Positions 1 to 7,817 of a stretch of 26,186 nucleotides of DNA are shown one piece after another. The first letter of the stretch is position 1, and every line of letters begins with the position of its first letter. This DNA is from FEN-680 sp036845225 (GTDB taxonomy: Bacteria > Actinomycetota > Geothermincolia > Fen-727 > Anoxymicrobiaceae), in the NCBI GenBank assembly GCA_036845225.1, contig DAIUEJ010000039.1, forward strand, positions 1 to 26,186, read 5' to 3'. The position numbers and the translations under genes were made by a program. The notes beneath the pieces were generated by a model, which was not told the origin of the DNA, ran no database searches, and worked only from the letters and a program-made list of their open reading frames with translations.

Positions 1-2
1 CG

Positions 3-1241
3 GACCTGTACTCGCTCGGCGTGGTCCTCTACGAGATGCTGACCGGCAGGGTCCCGTTCGACGGAGAGAACCCGGTCGCCATCGCCTACAAGCACGTCCG
101 CGAGGACCCGCTCGCGCCGTCGATGATCAACCCCGATATCTCCCCGGAGCTCGAGGCCGTGGTCATGAAGGCGCTGGCAAAGAACCCCGAGAACAGGTAC
201 CAGAGCGCCATGGAGATGCGCTCCGACCTCGAAAGGTGCCTGGAGGGCTCTCCTGTCTACGCCACGCCGGTCCTGCCTCCGGACGACGTCGCAAGGGGCC
301 AGACGCAGGCCTTCGCGGCCGGTGCGCCGCCGCGCAGGAGCCGGGTGGGCTGGCTCTGGGCGCTGGTGATAGCGATCCTCCTGACTGGAATCGCGGTGGG
401 CGTGTGGGCGATAGTGAACAATTCCGGTGGGGTGAAGGTTCCCGACGTGGTGGGCCAGAAGCGCACCGAAGCGGAAGCGAACCTGTCCAGCCTCGGGCTC
501 AAGATGAAGGTGTCCAAGGAAGTCGTGGACGCGACGAAGGCCAAGGACACCGTCGTGAGCCAGGACCCCTCTTCGGGAAGCAAGCTCGCGAAGGGCGGCA
601 CCGTAGAAGTTGTCGTGAGCAAGGGCCCCGAGCTGGTGACAGTCCCCAACGTCGTCGGGATGAACACTGCCGACGCCCAGGCGGCGCTGGCGGCCGTCGG
701 GCTCAAGCTCGGGGACGCCAGCGAGGTTTTCAACCCCCAGGTCCCCAAGGGCAAGATCTCGGCTCAGAACCCGAACCCGAACACGCAGGTCCCCAAGGAC
801 ACCGCCGTCTCGGTACAGGTCAGCAAAGGCGTGGAAACGGCGGTGATCCCCGATGTGACAGGGATGACCCAGGAGAACGCCACGGCCAAGTTGAGCGACG
901 CCGGGTTCGTCGCCGACCCCAAGACGGTCACCAGCACGACCGGGGACGTCGGGACGGTGCAGTCACAGGAGCCGGCCGCGGGACAGAGCGCGTCAAAGGG
1001 CTCCAAGGTCGTCATAAACGTCATCGCGCGGCCCGTTCAGGCCGCCGTACCGAACGTGGTAGGCATGACCAAGGAAAGCGCTCAATCAACTATTACCAGC
1101 GTCGGCTTCACGCCGAACGTAGTCAACCAGGTGACAACGCCCGCCAACGTCGGCAAGGTACTGAACCAGACCCCGGTGGGCGGGACTCTGGCCGACAGGG
1201 GCAGCACGGTCACAATCACCGTCGGCATCGCCGGGCCGTAG
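3..1241 (+). CDS. PknB-like Ser/Thr protein kinase with four PASTA domains (5' truncated)
   Basis: This is the 3' part of a eukaryote-like membrane Ser/Thr kinase; the reading frame is already open at base 3, so the ATP-binding lobe and catalytic loop lie outside the window. What remains starts in the kinase C-lobe (DLYSLGVVLYEMLTGRVPF is subdomain IX) and ends that domain with the usual ALAKNPENRY element. A juxtamembrane linker follows, then one membrane helix (WLWALVIAILLTGIAVGVWA) and four extracellular PASTA repeats, each opening with a VPxVxGM/Q-type motif (KVPDVVGQ, TVPNVVGM, VIPDVTGM, AVPNVVGM). In actinobacteria and firmicutes such kinases bind muropeptides or lipid II and control cell-wall growth and division. 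Four PASTA repeats match mycobacterial PknB. The gene ends with TAG at 1239 and the AIM24-family gene follows 61 bases later. Family assignment is very safe; the in vivo targets are not readable. Confidence 0.95.
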   Translation, partial: DLYSLGVVLYEMLTGRVPFDGENPVAIAYKHVREDPLAPSMINPDISPELEAVVMKALAKNPENRYQSAMEMRSDLERCLEGSPVYATPVLPPDDVARGQTQAFAAGAPPRRSRVGWLWALVIAILLTGIAVGVWAIVNNSGGVKVPDVVGQKRTEAEANLSSLGLKMKVSKEVVDATKAKDTVVSQDPSSGSKLAKGGTVEVVVSKGPELVTVPNVVGMNTADAQAALAAVGLKLGDASEVFNPQVPKGKISAQNPNPNTQVPKDTAVSVQVSKGVETAVIPDVTGMTQENATAKLSDAGFVADPKTVTSTTGDVGTVQSQEPAAGQSASKGSKVVINVIARPVQAAVPNVVGMTKESAQSTITSVGFTPNVVNQVTTPANVGKVLNQTPVGGTLADRGSTVTITVGIAGP

Positions 1242-1302
1242 ATACGCCGTACCCCAGCAGAGGCGCCCATATTGTCGGGCGTGTCGACCAGAAGGAGGCA
1301 GC

Positions 1303-2070
1303 ATGAGCATGAAGCGCGCTATCACCCTGCAGGCCCTTCTCGAGGAGGAAAAGGAGGTCGACGTCCCGGACGCCTTCATCCTTCAGAACGGCAAACTGCT
1401 CAAGGTGAACATGGAGGCCAGCGGGGGCACGGTGCTGACCAAGGCGGGCGCGATGATCGCCTACCAGGGCCAGATGAACTTCGCCCGCAAAGGGGGCGGC
1501 GCAGGCAAGTGGATCAAGAAGGCGGTTTCGGGAGAGCAGTTCACGCTGATGGAAGCGACCGGGTCGGGGGACCTGTTCCTCGCTGACGCCGCGAACGACA
1601 TAATCCTCCTCTACATGAACAACGAGGCCATGGGCGTGGAGTCTTTGAACCTGCTGGCGTTCACCCCAAGCATCTCCTGGGACATCGCGATGATCAAGGG
1701 CGGCGCCGGGATGATGACCGGGGGGCTGTTCTGCGTGCAGCTCCAGGGCACCGGCTACCTTGCGCTCATCAGCAAGGGAGAGCCGATGGCGCTGGCGGTC
1801 ACCCCCGACCAGCCGACCTATACCGACCCCAACGCCACCATCGCCTGGTCTTCGACGCTCGAGCCGACCGTCAACGTGGACGTCAACCTCAAGAGCCTGA
1901 AGGGCATCTTCGGCTCCGCGACCTCCGGCGAGACGTTCCAGCTCAAGTTCCAGGGGCAGGGCTACGTCATCGTCCAGCCGAGCGAAGTCCAGCCGACCAC
2001 GAGCATGGCCGGCCAGCAGGGCGGGGGCGGCAGCGCGGGCGGCATCCTCGGGGGCATCCTGGGCCAGTAA
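1303..2070 (+). CDS. AIM24 / TIGR00266 family protein
   Basis: This 255-residue protein matches the AIM24 (DUF124, TIGR00266) family, which has a beta-rich fold and no settled biochemical role; the yeast member is mitochondrial and bacterial members are often near stress or membrane genes. The glycine-rich run through LTKAGAMIAYQGQMNFARKG, the FLADAANDIILLYMNNE segment and the later GLFCVQLQGTGYLALISKG are typical of the family. The C-terminus is a low-complexity Gly/Gln tail (GGGGSAGGILGGILGQ), which may be flexible or an oligomerisation tail. The start at 1303 is supported by GGAGG at 1294-1298, four bases upstream of the ATG. There is no signal peptide or membrane helix. It may be co-transcribed with the kinase 61 bases upstream, but I see no functional link. 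The family is fairly certain and the function is unknown. Confidence 0.88.
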   Translation: MSMKRAITLQALLEEEKEVDVPDAFILQNGKLLKVNMEASGGTVLTKAGAMIAYQGQMNFARKGGGAGKWIKKAVSGEQFTLMEATGSGDLFLADAANDIILLYMNNEAMGVESLNLLAFTPSISWDIAMIKGGAGMMTGGLFCVQLQGTGYLALISKGEPMALAVTPDQPTYTDPNATIAWSSTLEPTVNVDVNLKSLKGIFGSATSGETFQLKFQGQGYVIVQPSEVQPTTSMAGQQGGGGSAGGILGGILGQ

Positions 2071-2173
2071 CAGAGCGCAAAAAGGGGACAGGCACCTTTT
2101 TGCATTTTCATAGTGTCTCTCGTGCAAGAGGCGTAGAAATGCAAAAAGGTGCCTGTCCCCTTTTTGCGCTCTG
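2071..2173. repeat. Perfect 37-bp inverted repeat (REP-like, GGTGCCTGTCCCC core)
   Basis: The arms 2071-2107 and 2137-2173 are exact reverse complements over 37 bases around a 29-base loop. The left arm begins immediately after the TAA stop of the AIM24-family gene. Each arm carries the core GGGGACAGGCACC / GGTGCCTGTCCCC between A5 and T5 tracts. From general knowledge, short palindromes with this core are scattered in many bacterial genomes as REP-like elements, some mobilised by REP-associated tyrosine (Y1) transposases; none is encoded here. The RNA would fold into a very stable stem, so the element could also end transcription of the upstream kinase/AIM24 unit or protect its 3' end. Confidence 0.9.
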
Positions 2174-2271
2174 GTTAACATCTGTCAATGCATTTCCGGG
2201 TCAGGTTTATTATGCTTAAAACAGACAAAAACGCGGTCGCCGCGAGGCTCCAAAAGGGCCGCTGGACTTAT

Positions 2272-2299
2272 TTGATATTTGCCGAATATTGTGTATAGA
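2272..2299 (+). promoter_or_regulatory. Candidate sigma70-type promoter of the hdr/etf operon
   Basis: TTGATA at 2272-2277 matches the -35 consensus at five of six positions, and TATAGA at 2294-2299 matches the -10 at four of six, with a 16-base spacer. It is the best such pair in the AT-rich gap before the eight-gene operon. It predicts a leader of about 80 bases before the ATG at 2386. It is a motif call only. Confidence 0.45.
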
Positions 2300-2328
2300 A
2301 TTCAAGGGCTTTAACGGATGTGAGTCGC

Positions 2329-2351
2329 GGTGCACCTTTTCATGGTGCGCC
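2329..2351 (+). promoter_or_regulatory. Hairpin in the operon 5' leader
   Basis: GGTGCACC (2329-2336) can pair with GGTGCGCC (2344-2351) across a TTTTCAT loop: eight pairs, one of them G-T. It lies between the candidate promoter and the ribosome site at 2376. It is not followed by a T run, so it is not a terminator by itself. A role in RNA stability or translation control is possible; it matches no riboswitch I know. Confidence 0.4.
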
Positions 2352-2385
2352 CAACTTGTGTCAGGAACCAAAACTGGAGTATGAA

Positions 2386-3519
2386 ATGAGCATAGAAGAG
2401 GGAACTTTTGTGCAGAAATACGACCTTCTGGGTTGTATCCAGTGCGGCAGGTGCACGGGCGGCTGCCCGGTTACCGTTCGCACAGATCTGAACGTCCGCC
2501 GCTTCGTCTACGACACGGTTGACGACGACCGCCTCGAGGAGATCTCCGAGAAGCCCGAGATCTGGGACTGCACCACGTGCAACACGTGCGCGATCCGCTG
2601 CCCCAAAGGCCTGGAGCCGTTCGAGGTGCTCATGGGGCTCCGCGCGATGAGGGCCGAGGAAGGCAACATCGAGCCTACCGCCATCTCCGCCCTGGAGAGC
2701 ATGTTCAACAACGGCAACCCCTGGGGCAAAGCGGCGGCCAAGCGGACCGACTGGATGGAGGGCGTCGAGGGGGCGCGCATCCTGGAGGAAGGCGAGAAAG
2801 CCGACATCCTGATGCACGTGTGCTGCACCTCCGCCTACGACCCCAAGCTGATGCCGCTCGTGAAGACGCTAGTGAAGGTCCTCAACGCGGCCGGCGCGGA
2901 CTTCGGGTTCATCGGCGAAGAGGAGAAGCACTGCGGCTCCGAGGCGCGCAGGCTCGGCGAGGAAGGCCTGATGGAGTACTTCGACGAGGAGAACACCGAG
3001 CTCTTCGGGCGCTACGACGTCAACCGCCTCGTCACCGTCTCCCCCCACTGCTTCAACTCCTTCAAGAACGAGTACACCAACCTCTCTCTCCCGGTGATGC
3101 ACTACACGCAGCTCATCGCCGAGTTGTTGGAGGACGGCAAGCTCGAGCTCCCGAACGAGGTCGCGACGAAAGCGGTCTTCCACGACCCGTGCTACCTCGG
3201 CAAGAAGAACCTGGTCTTCGACGAGCCCCGCTACGTGCTCGGCAAGATCAAGGGCCTGGAGCTCACCGAGTTCTTCCGCAACAAGGAGCGCAGCCTCTGC
3301 TGCGAAGGCGGCGGCGGCAAGATGTGGGTCGAGTCCGAGTCCAAGGCGCCTCGCCTGGCGGAGACCCGCGTGGCTGACGCCCACGACTTAGGTGCACAGA
3401 CAATAGCGGTTGCGTGTCCCTTCTGTTGGCTGACCATTGAGGATGCCATTAAAGCGAAGGGCTACGAGGAGGAAATGGTTGTCAAGGATATCATCGAGCT
3501 ACTTGGAGAGGCATTGTAG
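2386..3519 (+). CDS. hdrD: HdrD-like Fe-S oxidoreductase (HdrC+HdrB fusion; two 4Fe-4S sites and two CCG domains)
   Basis: This 377-residue cytoplasmic protein joins an HdrC-like N-terminus, with two [4Fe-4S] motifs (C17-C20-C23-C27 and C62-C65-C68-C72), to an HdrB-like C-terminus with two cysteine-rich CCG domains. The second CCG domain is complete (C269, C305-C306, C344-x2-C347) and should bind a non-cubane cluster of the kind that reduces disulfides in HdrB. The first is degenerate: C146-C147 and C183, C222 are present, but the usual CC pair reads HC (H182) and the usual CPHC reads SPHC (S219). The ATG at 2386 is chosen because GGAG lies six bases upstream and because it gives the normal family start; a GTG at 2320 would add 22 unlikely residues. 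The gene heads the operon and is followed by etfBA, so it probably passes electrons between HdrA or ETF and a thiol/disulfide, quinone or other acceptor. GlpC/LutA-type and ETF-linked DUF224 proteins are relatives; the substrate cannot be decided. Confidence 0.88.
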   Translation: MSIEEGTFVQKYDLLGCIQCGRCTGGCPVTVRTDLNVRRFVYDTVDDDRLEEISEKPEIWDCTTCNTCAIRCPKGLEPFEVLMGLRAMRAEEGNIEPTAISALESMFNNGNPWGKAAAKRTDWMEGVEGARILEEGEKADILMHVCCTSAYDPKLMPLVKTLVKVLNAAGADFGFIGEEEKHCGSEARRLGEEGLMEYFDEENTELFGRYDVNRLVTVSPHCFNSFKNEYTNLSLPVMHYTQLIAELLEDGKLELPNEVATKAVFHDPCYLGKKNLVFDEPRYVLGKIKGLELTEFFRNKERSLCCEGGGGKMWVESESKAPRLAETRVADAHDLGAQTIAVACPFCWLTIEDAIKAKGYEEEMVVKDIIELLGEAL

Positions 3520-3573
3520 CCCGGGACCTGAACAGATAATGCGCGAAATCTAGCAAAGTGAGGTGAGCCGGGG

Positions 3574-4371
3574 ATGAACGTTGTGGTCTGCGTAAAGCAG
3601 GTGCCAGACACTTCCGATCCCGACACTGAAGTCCACATAGACTCCAGTGGGAAGGGCGTTGATCAGAGCAAGTTCAGCTTTGTCATCAACGACGCGGATA
3701 ACTTCGCGGTGGAAGAGGCTATCCTGCTCAAAGAGAAGCATGGCGGGGAAGTAACTGTGGTGAACGTTGGATCCGAAGCTGCCAACCAGGTGATCAGAAT
3801 GGCGCTCGCCAAGGGCGGGGATTCGGCGATCCGCCTGGACGACGAGAAGTTCGCGGGCTCCGACCCGGTGGCGCTGGCCCGGATACTCCAGGCCGCCATC
3901 AAGGACGTTTCCTGCGACATAGTGATGACCGGCTGCCTCGCCTCCGATGACGGCTACGGCGCGGTCGGAGTGGCGCTTGCCCAGCTGATGGGCGTGCCGC
4001 ACGCGGCGTACGTCAAGACGGTGGAGGACCTGGGCGACAACAAGCTGAAGATCGGGCGCGAGCTCGAGGGCGGGCTGCTGGAGATGGTGGAGATCGACAC
4101 GCCGTGCGTGCTCACCATCCAGACGGGCGGCAACGAGCCCCGGTATGCCTCGTTCAAGGGCATCCGCGAGGCTTCCAAGAAGGAGATCAAGGTCATGGAC
4201 CTGGCGGCGACCGGTCTTTCCGAGGACCAGGTCGGCGAGGCGGGGTCCGTTGCGGTGATGGTCCAGTACTCGGTTCCAGAGGTCGGAGATCTCGCGGAGA
4301 TCCTCGAGGGCGACCCCGGGGAGACCGCTGGCAAGCTCGCCGGCATACTGAAGGAAAAGGGGCTGGTATAA
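3574..4371 (+). CDS. etfB: Electron transfer flavoprotein beta subunit
   Basis: EtfB pairs with EtfA to form a flavoprotein that shuttles electrons, usually from acyl-CoA dehydrogenases. This 265-residue protein has the family N-terminus (MNVVVCVKQVPDT), the nucleotide-binding segment around NDADNFAVEEAILLKEK, and the recognisable beta-subunit signature IGRELEGGLLEMVEIDTP followed by PRYASFKGIREASKK. The start at 3574 follows a purine-rich AGGTGAG stretch. It lies 54 bases after the HdrD-like gene and ends directly against the etfA start codon, so the two subunits are translationally linked. Whether this ETF is electron-bifurcating (FixAB/Bcd type, NADH-using, two FADs) or the classical type (FAD plus AMP) cannot be settled by eye. 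The HdrA/Flx context makes bifurcation or confurcation at HdrA rather than at ETF an attractive guess. Confidence 0.96.
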   Translation: MNVVVCVKQVPDTSDPDTEVHIDSSGKGVDQSKFSFVINDADNFAVEEAILLKEKHGGEVTVVNVGSEAANQVIRMALAKGGDSAIRLDDEKFAGSDPVALARILQAAIKDVSCDIVMTGCLASDDGYGAVGVALAQLMGVPHAAYVKTVEDLGDNKLKIGRELEGGLLEMVEIDTPCVLTIQTGGNEPRYASFKGIREASKKEIKVMDLAATGLSEDQVGEAGSVAVMVQYSVPEVGDLAEILEGDPGETAGKLAGILKEKGLV

Positions 4372-5331
4372 ATGCATGAGATATTCGTACTGGCAGAACA
4401 CCGGCAGGGCGAGCTTCGCGACGTCAACTTCGAGCTGCTGACGCTGGCGGGCCAGCTCGGCGGCAAGGTCACCTCTGTCCTCCTGGGCAGCGGCGTGGAC
4501 GATTTCGCGGGCAAGCTGGCCGGATTCGCGGACAAGGTGCTCGTCGTCGACGACCCCATGTTTGCAGAGTTCAACGCGACCGCGTACCAGGCGGCTCTCA
4601 AGGCGCTCGTCGAGCAGGAGAAACCCCACCTGGTGCTCATCCCTAACACCGGGCAGGGCGTCGATGTGCTCGCGTCGCTCGCCATCGAGATGAACGCTCC
4701 GTTCACGACCGACATCATAGGCCTTGCCATCGAGGGCGATAAGCCTGTCGCGACCCGCGCGTACTACGGCGGCAAGATCAACGGCCGCATCGAGTTCAAG
4801 GACGCCGAGCTCTACATGATGGGTGTCCGCGAGGGCGCCATCCCGGCAGGCGAGGGCGGCAAGTCCGGCGAGATCGTAAAGGTGGACAACCCGGTCAGCG
4901 AGGTAGCCGGCCGCAAGTTCGTCGAGTACGTGCAGCCGGAGATAGGCGAGGTGGATATCACGCAGTCCGCGATGCTGGTCTCGGTCGGCCGAGGCCTGCG
5001 CGAGGACAAGAACCTTCCCATGATCGAAGAGCTCGCGGGGCTCATCGGAGCGGACGTCTCCGGCAGCCGCGCCGTCGTAGACGCCGGCTGGCTCCCGACG
5101 GACCGCCAGGTCGGGATCTCGGGCAAGACCGTGAAGCCCAAGCTGTACCTGGCACTAGGCATCAGCGGTGCGTTCCAGCACGTGACGGGGATGAAGGGCG
5201 CCGACCTGGTCGTCGCGATCAACAAGGACCCGGACGCACCGATATTCCAGTACGCTGCCTATGGCATCGTGGATGACCTGCTGAAAGTAGTACCTGCCCT
5301 GATCGACAAGATTAAGGAGATGAAGGGGTAG
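4372..5331 (+). CDS. etfA: Electron transfer flavoprotein alpha subunit
   Basis: EtfA carries the FAD that exchanges electrons with the partner dehydrogenase. At 319 residues it has the normal length. The C-terminal FAD domain is complete: SGSRAVVDAGWLP, DRQVGISGKTVKP, and the alpha-subunit signature LYLALGISGAFQHVTG followed by GADLVVAINKDPDAPIF and YGIVDDL. The N-terminal domain (MHEIFVLAEH, then the RAYYGGK segment) is also standard. No ferredoxin domain is attached, unlike some ETFs of clostridia. The ATG starts on the base after the etfB stop. hdrA follows 21 bases downstream, which makes physical or electronic coupling of ETF with HdrA likely. No acyl-CoA dehydrogenase gene is present in the window, so the partner is unknown. 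Confidence 0.97.
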   Translation: MHEIFVLAEHRQGELRDVNFELLTLAGQLGGKVTSVLLGSGVDDFAGKLAGFADKVLVVDDPMFAEFNATAYQAALKALVEQEKPHLVLIPNTGQGVDVLASLAIEMNAPFTTDIIGLAIEGDKPVATRAYYGGKINGRIEFKDAELYMMGVREGAIPAGEGGKSGEIVKVDNPVSEVAGRKFVEYVQPEIGEVDITQSAMLVSVGRGLREDKNLPMIEELAGLIGADVSGSRAVVDAGWLPTDRQVGISGKTVKPKLYLALGISGAFQHVTGMKGADLVVAINKDPDAPIFQYAAYGIVDDLLKVVPALIDKIKEMKG

Positions 5332-5352
5332 GCCCAAGGAGGACCTGAGTAA

Positions 5353-7383
5353 ATGAACAGTAGTAGAAGACCCAAGATCGGTGTGTATGTCTGCCACTGC
5401 GGCATCAACATTGGCTCAGTGGTGGACGTGCCGGCGGTGGTCGAGCACGCCTTGTCGCTGCCGGGGGTCGCTGTCGCCCGCGAGTACACTTACATGTGCT
5501 CGGACCCGGGGCAGAACCTGGTGAAGGACGACATCAAGAATGAGGGGCTCAACCGGGTAATAATCGCCTCTTGCTCCCCCCGGATGCACGAGCCGACCTT
5601 CCGCAAGACACTCAAGGAAGCGGGGCTGAACCCGTACTTCCTCGAGATGGCCAACATACGCGAGCAGGTTTCGTGGGTGCACGAGGACCACGCCGCGGCG
5701 ACCGAGAAGGCCAAGAAGCTGGTCGAGGCCGCCGTCGCCAAGGCTCTGCTCCTGGAGGCGCTCGAGGAGAAAGAAGTGGACGTCATCCCCTCCTGCCTCG
5801 TGATAGGCGCCGGCATTGCCGGCATCCAGGCCGCGCTCGATATCGCGGACGCGGGCTTCAAGGTCTACGTCGTCGAGAAGACGCCCTCTGTGGGCGGGCA
5901 CATGAGCCAGCTCGACAAGACCTTCCCGACCCTGGACTGCTCGGCGTGCATCCTGACGCCGAAAATGGTGGACGTGGCCAACCACCCCAACATCGAGCTC
6001 ATGACCTACTCGCAGGTCGAGGAGGTCACCGGCTTCGTCGGCAACTTCAAGGCCAAGATACGCAAGAAGGCCCGCTACGTGGACTTCTCGAAATGCACCG
6101 GCTGCGGCGTCTGCGCAGAGAACTGCAGGCTCGCTGGCCGCATCCCCTCGGAGTTCGACGAGGCCATGGGCAACCGGTCCGCGATCTACCTTCCGTTCCC
6201 GCAGGCCGTCCCTGCCAAGTACACCATTGACCCCGAGCGCTGCCTGCAGCTCTCGAAGGGCAAGTGCGGCAAGGAAGGCCCTGCCTGCGCCGAGGCCTGC
6301 ACGGCGGGCGCGGTCAACTTCGAGCAGGAAGACGAGATGGTCGAGATCGAGTGCGGGACCATCATCGTGGCGACCGGGTACGACGTGTTCGACGCCGCTC
6401 GAAAGCCCGAGTACGGCTGGAGCGACTACGAGAACGTCATCACGGGACTCGAGTTCGAGCGCCTTGTGTCCGCTTCCGGCCCGACCGGCGGCAAGCCGCT
6501 GCTCGGCCGCGACAAGAAGGGCGAGGGCGGTTACCTTCCAACGAAGGTCGCCTTCATACACTGCGTGGGCTCCCGCGACAAGTCCGTGGGCAACGAGTAC
6601 TGCTCGCGCGTGTGCTGCATGTACCTCGCGAAGCAGGCCCACCTCATCAGGGATAAGCTGCCCGACGCGGACATCACGGTCTATTACATGGACGTGCGCG
6701 CGTTCGGCAAGGGCTTTGAGGAGTTCTACGACAGGGTGAGGCGTGAGGGAGTCCAGTACGTGAGGGGCAACCCCAGCGAGATCTACAAGAAGAACGTGGA
6801 CCCCGAGGACCACACCCTGATCATCAAAGTAGAGGACACCCTGACGGCCACGGCCCTGGAGGCGGAGGCCGACATGGTCGTGCTCGGCGTGGGGCTCGAG
6901 CCCCGCAAGGACGTCCGCGAGATAATCGACCTGTTCAAGCTCTCGCAGTCGGCCGACGGCTTCTTCCTCGAGGCGCACCCCAAGCTGCGCCCGGTGGATA
7001 CGGCATCGGACGGCATCTATCTGGCGGGCTGCTGCCAGGGGCCGAAGGACATCCCGGACACGGTGGCCCAGGCCAAAGCCGCGGCATCGAGCGCGCTGAT
7101 ACTGCTGGCCTACGGCAAGGCAAAAGTCGAGGCACAGATCTCGTTCGTGAGCAAGGACGAGTGCCGCGGCTGCGGGTTCTGCGTGGAGGTCTGCCCGTTC
7201 GGGGCAATCGAGCTCGTCGACGAGAACCGCATGGGCAATATCGTGAAGGTGGCGCTGGTGAACGAGGTCCTGTGCAAGGGCTGCGGCTCCTGCGCGGCGG
7301 CGTGCCTGTCGGGGGCCATCCAGCCCAGGTCCTACAAGGATGAGCAGATACTGCCACAGATAGCAGTGCTAGGAGTGAGATAG
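5353..7383 (+). CDS. hdrA: Heterodisulfide reductase subunit A-like, flavin-based electron bifurcation subunit
   Basis: HdrA holds the FAD that splits or merges electron pairs in Hdr complexes. This 676-residue protein has the full domain order: an N-terminal HdrA domain with CHCG (C14, C16) and CSDPGQ (C49); a thioredoxin-reductase-like FAD domain with GAGIAGIQAA at 152-161 and LDCSACI at 195-200; an inserted ferredoxin-like part (C248-C251-C254-C258, then C297, C305, C312, C316); and a C-terminal ferredoxin with two [4Fe-4S] motifs (C604-C607-C610-C614 and C641-C644-C647-C651). Length and motifs match methanogen and Desulfovibrio HdrA; there is no fusion to MvhD, which is the next gene. GGAGG at 5338-5342 supports the start. 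In known complexes one branch reduces ferredoxin through the C-terminal clusters and the other reduces the HdrB/HdrD disulfide site. The presence of all cluster ligands supports a working enzyme. Confidence 0.96.
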   Translation: MNSSRRPKIGVYVCHCGINIGSVVDVPAVVEHALSLPGVAVAREYTYMCSDPGQNLVKDDIKNEGLNRVIIASCSPRMHEPTFRKTLKEAGLNPYFLEMANIREQVSWVHEDHAAATEKAKKLVEAAVAKALLLEALEEKEVDVIPSCLVIGAGIAGIQAALDIADAGFKVYVVEKTPSVGGHMSQLDKTFPTLDCSACILTPKMVDVANHPNIELMTYSQVEEVTGFVGNFKAKIRKKARYVDFSKCTGCGVCAENCRLAGRIPSEFDEAMGNRSAIYLPFPQAVPAKYTIDPERCLQLSKGKCGKEGPACAEACTAGAVNFEQEDEMVEIECGTIIVATGYDVFDAARKPEYGWSDYENVITGLEFERLVSASGPTGGKPLLGRDKKGEGGYLPTKVAFIHCVGSRDKSVGNEYCSRVCCMYLAKQAHLIRDKLPDADITVYYMDVRAFGKGFEEFYDRVRREGVQYVRGNPSEIYKKNVDPEDHTLIIKVEDTLTATALEAEADMVVLGVGLEPRKDVREIIDLFKLSQSADGFFLEAHPKLRPVDTASDGIYLAGCCQGPKDIPDTVAQAKAAASSALILLAYGKAKVEAQISFVSKDECRGCGFCVEVCPFGAIELVDENRMGNIVKVALVNEVLCKGCGSCAAACLSGAIQPRSYKDEQILPQIAVLGVR

Positions 7384-7385
7384 CA

Positions 7386-7817
7386 ATGAGTGAAGAGTTC
7401 GAGCCCAACATAGTCGCGTTCCTGTGCAACTGGTGCTCGTACGCCGGGGCGGACCTGGCGGGAACCTCAAGGATGCACTATCTCCCTAACATCAAGATAA
7501 TCAGGGTGATGTGTTCCGGGCGAGTGAACCCGCTGTTCCTCGTGAACGCGCTCCAGCAGGGCGCGGACGGGGTGCTCATATCCGGTTGCCACCCGGGTGA
7601 CTGCCATTACCTGGAGGGCAACTACTTCGCCAGGCGGCGCTTCATGCTGATGCGCAAGCTTCTCGAGCACGTGGGGGTAGACCCCGGGCGCGTCAACATG
7701 AGCTGGGTCTCGGCCTCTGAGGGCGCCAAGTTCAAAGAGGTCATCGACGAGACCGTCGCCATGGCCAAAGAGGCGGGCCCCATGGATCAATTCAGACGGA
7801 GGCAGTTAAATTGGTAG
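7386..7817 (+). CDS. mvhD: MvhD/FlxD-like [2Fe-2S] electron transfer subunit
   Basis: MvhD links an electron-donating module to HdrA through a [2Fe-2S] cluster. This 143-residue protein has the five conserved cysteines of the family (C14, C17, C43, C68, C73) in NWCSYAGAD, VMCSGRV and SGCHPGDCHY, with the usual start FEPNIVAFLCNWC. It begins two bases after the hdrA stop, with its ribosome site (GGAG 7372-7375) inside hdrA, so the two are tightly coupled. In methanogens the donor is the MvhAG hydrogenase; here no hydrogenase gene follows. The downstream genes are iron-sulfur and FAD/NAD proteins as in the bacterial FlxABCD-HdrABC system, so this is best called FlxD. The last seven bases overlap the next gene. 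Confidence 0.95.
   Translation: MSEEFEPNIVAFLCNWCSYAGADLAGTSRMHYLPNIKIIRVMCSGRVNPLFLVNALQQGADGVLISGCHPGDCHYLEGNYFARRRFMLMRKLLEHVGVDPGRVNMSWVSASEGAKFKEVIDETVAMAKEAGPMDQFRRRQLNW

Larger units (their letters stand above)
2174..2385 (+). other. AT-rich promoter and leader region of the hdr/etf operon
   Basis: Together with the inverted repeat just before it, this makes a 315-base stretch without a gene. It is clearly AT-richer than its surroundings. It holds a 5-bp inverted repeat CGCGG-TCG-CCGCG (2232-2244), a candidate sigma70-type promoter (2272-2299), a small hairpin (2329-2351) and the ribosome site for the HdrD-like gene (GGAG at 2376-2379). The reading frame could be extended upstream to a GTG at 2320, but those 22 codons do not resemble the family and contain the hairpin, so I treat them as untranslated leader. 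I found no RNA gene or known riboswitch here. Confidence 0.6.

Noticed and set aside
2320..2385. In-frame GTG start that would extend the HdrD-like protein by 22 residues.
   Set aside because: It has no ribosome site, the added residues do not fit the family, and ATG 2386 has GGAG at ideal spacing.
3601..3615. GGTGCCAGACACT inside etfB, similar to the GGTGCCAGGCACC repeat core.
   Set aside because: It encodes the conserved QVPDT of EtfB and is not a full palindrome.
5416..6978. A 520-codon open frame on the minus strand inside hdrA.
   Set aside because: It is the usual long antisense shadow of a GC-rich gene; HdrA on the plus strand has complete cofactor motifs.
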